NCBI GenBank assembly: GCA_035771165.1
Contig: JAWNZC010000318.1
Span: 1 to 64,000 of the forward strand
From: Paragorgia papillata
Taxonomy: Eukaryota; Cnidaria; Anthozoa; Scleralcyonacea; Coralliidae
Direction of reading: 5' to 3'
Length of the DNA: 64,000 bases
A model generated the notes under the pieces. It saw nothing but the letters and a program-made list of their open reading frames with translations. It did not search any database and was not told where the DNA came from. Below are positions 61,101 to 64,000 of the stretch, piece after piece (positions within the stretch are counted from its first letter, which is position 1; every line of letters begins with the position of its first letter). Position numbers and translations under genes: made by a program.

Positions 61101-64000
61101 TTTTTATTTTTGCGTTTCAAGTTTTCACTTTGTCGTTTCAACTTTTTATTTTGGCGTTTTAACTTTTTATTTTTGTCGTTTCAACTTTTTCATTTTGTCG
61201 TTTCAACTTTTTATTTTGTCGTTTCAACTTTTTATTTTGTCGTTTCAACTTTTCATTTTGTCGTTTCAACTTTTTATTTTGTCGTTTCAACTTTTTATTT
61301 TGGCGTTTCAACTTTTTATTTTGTCGTTTCAACTTTTTATTTTGTCGTTTCAACTTTTTATTTTGTCGTTTCAACTTTTTATTTTGTCGTTTCAACTTTT
61401 TATTTTGTCGTTTCAACTTTTTATTTTGTCGTTTCAACTTTTTATTTTGGCGTTTCAACTTTTCATTTTGTCGTTTCAACTTTTTATTTTGTCGTTTCAA
61501 CTTTTTATTTTGACGTTTCAACTTTTCATTTTGTCGTTTCAACTTTTTATTTTGTCGTTTCAACTTTTTATTTTGTCGTTTCAACTTTTTATTTTGGCGT
61601 TTCAACTTTTTATTTTGGCGTTTCAACTTTTTATTTTGTCGTTTCAACTTTTCATTTTGGCGTTTCAACTTTTTATTTTGTCGTTTCAACTTTTTATTTT
61701 TGCGTTTCAAGTTTTCACTTTGTCGTTTCAACTTTTTATTTTGTCGTTTCAACTTTTTATTTTGACGTTTCAACTTTTTCATTTTGTCGTTTCAACTTTT
61801 CATTTTGGCGTTTCAACTTTTTATTTTGTCGTTTCAACTTTTTATTTTGACGTTTCAACTTTTCATTTTGTCGTTTCAACTTTTTATTTTGGCGTTTCAA
61901 CTTTTTATTTTGTCGTTTCAACTTTTTATTTTGGCGTTTCAACTTTTTATTTTCGTTTCAACTTTTTATTTTTGTCGTTTCAACTTTTTATTTTGTCGTT
62001 TCAACTTTTTATTTTACTTTTCAACTTTTTATTTTTGGCGTTTCAACTTTTCACTTTGTCGTTTCAACTTTTTATTTTGGCGTTTTCAACTTTTTATTTT
62101 TGTCGTTTCAACTTTTTCATTTGTCGTTTCAACTTTTTATTTTTGCGTTTCAACTTTTCACTTTGTGTTTCAACTTTTTATTTTGTCGTTTCAACTTTTT
62201 ATTTTGACGTTTCAACTTTTTATTTTGTCGTTTCAACTTTTTATTTTGTTGTTTCAACTTTTTATTTTGTCGTTTCAACTTTTTATTTTGGCGTTTCAAC
62301 TTTTTATTTTGTCGTTTCAACTTTTTATTTTGTCGTTTCAACTTTTTATTTTGTCGTTTCAACTTTTTATTTTGTCGTTTCAACTTTTTATTTTGGCGTT
62401 TCAACTTTTTATTTTACTTTTCAACTTTTTATTTTTGCGTTTCAAGTTTTCACTTTGTCGTTTCAACTTTTTATTTTACTTTTCAACTTTTTATTTTTGC
62501 TTTTCAAGTTTTCACTTTGTCGTTTCAACTTTTTATTTTCACGTTTCAACTTTTTATTTTGTCGTTTCAACTTTTCATTTTGTCGTTTCAACTTTTCATT
62601 TTGTCGTTTCAACTTTTTATTTTGACGTTTCAACTTTTTATTTTGTCGTTTCAACTTTTTATTTTGTCGTTTCAACTTTTTATTTTGGCGTTTCAACTTT
62701 TTATTTTGTTGTTTCAACTTTTTATTTTGTCGTTTCAACGTTTTATTTCGTCGTTTCAACTTTTTATTTTGGCGTTTCAACTTTTTATTTTGTCGTTTCA
62801 ACTTTTTATTTTGGCGTTTCAACTTTTTATTTTGACGTTTCAACTTTTTCATTTGTCGTTTCAACTTTTTATTTTGTCGTTTCAACTTTTTATTTTGTCG
62901 TTTCAACTTTTTATTTTGGCGTTTCAACTTTTTATTTTGGCGTTTCAACTTTTTATTTTGTCGTTTCAACTTTTCATTTTGGCGTTTCAACTTTTTATTT
63001 TGTCGTTTCAACTTTTTATTTTTGCGTTTCAAGTTTTCACTTTGTCGTTTCAACTTTTTATTTTGTCGTTTCAACTTTTTATTTTGACGTTTCAACTTTT
63101 CATTTTGTCGTTTCAACTTTTCATTTTGGCGTTTCAACTTTTTATTTTGTCGTTTCAACTTTTTATTTTACTTTTCAACTTTTTATTTTTGCGTTTCAAG
63201 TTTTCACTTTGTCGTTTCAACTTTTTATTTTGTCGTTTCAACTTTTTATTTTGACGTTTCAACTTTTTATTTTGTCGTTTCAACTTTTCATTTTGTTGTT
63301 TCAACTTTTTATTTTGTCGTTTCAACTTTTTATTTTGGCGTTTCAACTTTTTATTTTGTCGTTTCAACTTTTTATTTTGTCGTTTCAACTTTTTATTTTG
63401 TCGTTTCAACTTTTTATTTTGTCGTTTCAACTTTTTATTTTGGCGTTTCAACTTTTTATTTTACGTTTCAACTTTTTATTTTTGCGTTTCAACTTTTCAC
63501 TTTGTCGTTTCAACTTTTTATTTTACTTTTCAACTTTTTATTTTTGCGTTTCAAGTTTTCACTTTGTCGTTTCAACTTTTTATTTTGTCGTTTCAACTTT
63601 TTATTTTGTCGTTTCAACTTTTTATTTTGGCGTTTCAACTTTTTATTTTGTCGTTTCAACTTTTATTTTGGCGTTTCAACTTTTTATTTTGTCGTTTCAA
63701 CTTTTTATTTTGTCGTTTCAACTTTTTATTTTGACGTTTCAACTTTTTATTTTGTCGTTTCAACTTTTTATTTTGTCGTTTCAACTTTTTATTTTGGCGT
63801 TTCAACTTTTTATTTTGTCGTTTCAACTTTTTATTTTGTCGTTTCAACTTTTTATTTTGTCGTTTCAACTTTTTATTTTGGCGTTTCAACTTTTTATTTT
63901 GTCGTTTCAACTTTTTATTTTGGCGTTTCAACTTTTTATTTTGACGTTTCAACTTTTCATTTGTCGTTTCAACTTTTTATTTTGTCGTTTCAACTTTTTA
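58150..64000 (+). repeat. Variant-bearing satellite at the right edge
   Basis: Composite markers reappear near 58168, 58375, 60530, 60800, 61090, 61700, 62410, 62480, 63010, 63170 and 63530. The CGTTTTATTTCGTCG unit occurs near 59950 and 62740, and CATTTTG units are frequent at 60-63 kb. TTATC units are not obvious here, which sets this segment apart from the 9-30 kb cassettes. A short irregular zone lies at 61.95-62.17 kb (TTTTCG, TTTTTGTCG, TTTTTGGCG, CACTTTGTG). The array continues past base 64000. No gene is present. Confidence 0.8.

Larger units (their letters stand above)
1..64000. repeat. 21-bp AT-rich satellite array filling the window
   Basis: The sequence is a tandem array of a 21-bp monomer from first to last base. 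On the T-rich strand the monomer is TTTCAACTTTTTATTTT (17 bp) plus a 4-bp linker. The linker is most often GTCG, then GGCG, with GACG, GTTG, GAAG and the shifted forms TGCG and CACG as minority classes. Recurrent core variants include TTATCATTTT and TTTCATTTT in place of TTTTTATTTT, and CAACG, CAAG or CATC in place of CAAC. The consensus is 13 T, 3 A, 3 C and 2 G, so strand asymmetry is extreme. Both window edges cut a monomer, so the array extends beyond the window. I see no unique DNA, transposon or gene-like composition. This is seen directly; placement in eukaryotic heterochromatin is inference. Confidence 0.98.
32279..64000 (+). repeat. Satellite block 4, T-rich unit on the plus strand
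   Basis: This is 31.7 kb of plus-oriented monomers without a further orientation change. Its first ~1.8 kb is the outer right arm of the inverted repeat. The rest has no partner inside the window, though more could lie left of base 1. Variant density falls from left to right, reaches a minimum at 54.3-58.1 kb, then rises again. Confidence 0.95.

Noticed and set aside
1..64000. CRISPR array, because GTTGAAAC resembles the end of many CRISPR repeats
   Set aside because: Repeats abut with no unique spacers, the unit is 21 bp, no cas gene is present, and orientation flips. The resemblance is limited to eight bases.
1..64000. Telomeric repeat tract
   Set aside because: Known telomere repeats are short and have a G-rich strand. 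This unit has only two G on one strand and three on the other, and it changes orientation inside the array.
1..64000. Plasmodium-type 21-bp subtelomeric repeat (rep20)
   Set aside because: Only the unit length agrees. The sequence differs as far as I can recall, and length alone does not identify a species.
1..64000. Yeast-like replication origin core in each unit (TTTTATTTTG)
   Set aside because: It misses the ARS consensus WTTTAYRTTTW at least at the R position, and any AT-rich DNA gives such near matches. I have no evidence for origin activity.
1..64000. Rho-independent terminators formed by T runs
   Set aside because: The T runs are part of every monomer and are not preceded by GC-rich hairpins. 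The window shows no bacterial gene context.

Overview
The whole 64 kb window is one uninterrupted satellite DNA array. I find no gene, RNA gene, transposon or unique sequence anywhere in it. The monomer is 21 bp. On its T-rich strand it is the 17-bp core TTTCAACTTTTTATTTT followed by a 4-bp linker, usually GTCG and next most often GGCG. That gives roughly 3,000 monomers at about 24% GC (counted on the consensus). The array enters at base 1 and leaves at base 64000 in mid-unit, so the true array is longer. A block this large with nested higher-order repeats (HORs) is typical of eukaryotic heterochromatin (pericentromeric, subtelomeric or sex-chromosome). I cannot name the species or chromosome from the sequence.

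Orientation changes three times. The T-rich unit lies on the minus strand in 1-3372, plus in 3373-19140, minus in 19141-32278 and plus in 32279-64000. Rare variant monomers show that the flips are related. The flip near 3373 is the reverse complement of the flip near 32279, and private markers on either side pair up in reverse order. Bases from about 1.6 to 18.07 kb and from about 19.37 to 34 kb are therefore the two arms of a giant imperfect palindrome with a 1.3-kb asymmetric apex. The arms are not equal. The left arm carries about 2.15 kb of extra repeats at 4.4-7.4 kb and about 4.85 kb at 7.8-13.5 kb. The right arm carries about 5.3 kb extra at 20.8-28.2 kb. Different HOR cassettes have thus been amplified in each arm since the inverted duplication.

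Layout: 1-3.4 kb and 32.3-39.5 kb hold variant-rich repeats of one family. 3.5-4.0 kb and 31.6-32.1 kb hold mirrored 83-bp tetramers. 4.4-9.6 kb holds an approximately 630-bp HOR. 9.6-13.5 kb holds a 63-bp trimer and a 1,049-bp tandem duplication. 14-18 kb and 19.4-28.3 kb hold approximately 1.07-kb HORs and their rearranged copies. 39.5-43.1 kb becomes more uniform. 43.1-46.8 kb is scrambled by many indels. 46.8-51.9 kb is mixed. 51.9-58.1 kb is the most homogeneous stretch, and variant-rich repeats return at 58.1-64 kb.

The very long open reading frames come from the repeat itself. A 21-bp unit is exactly seven codons and lacks stops in four of six frames, so I annotate none of them as genes.
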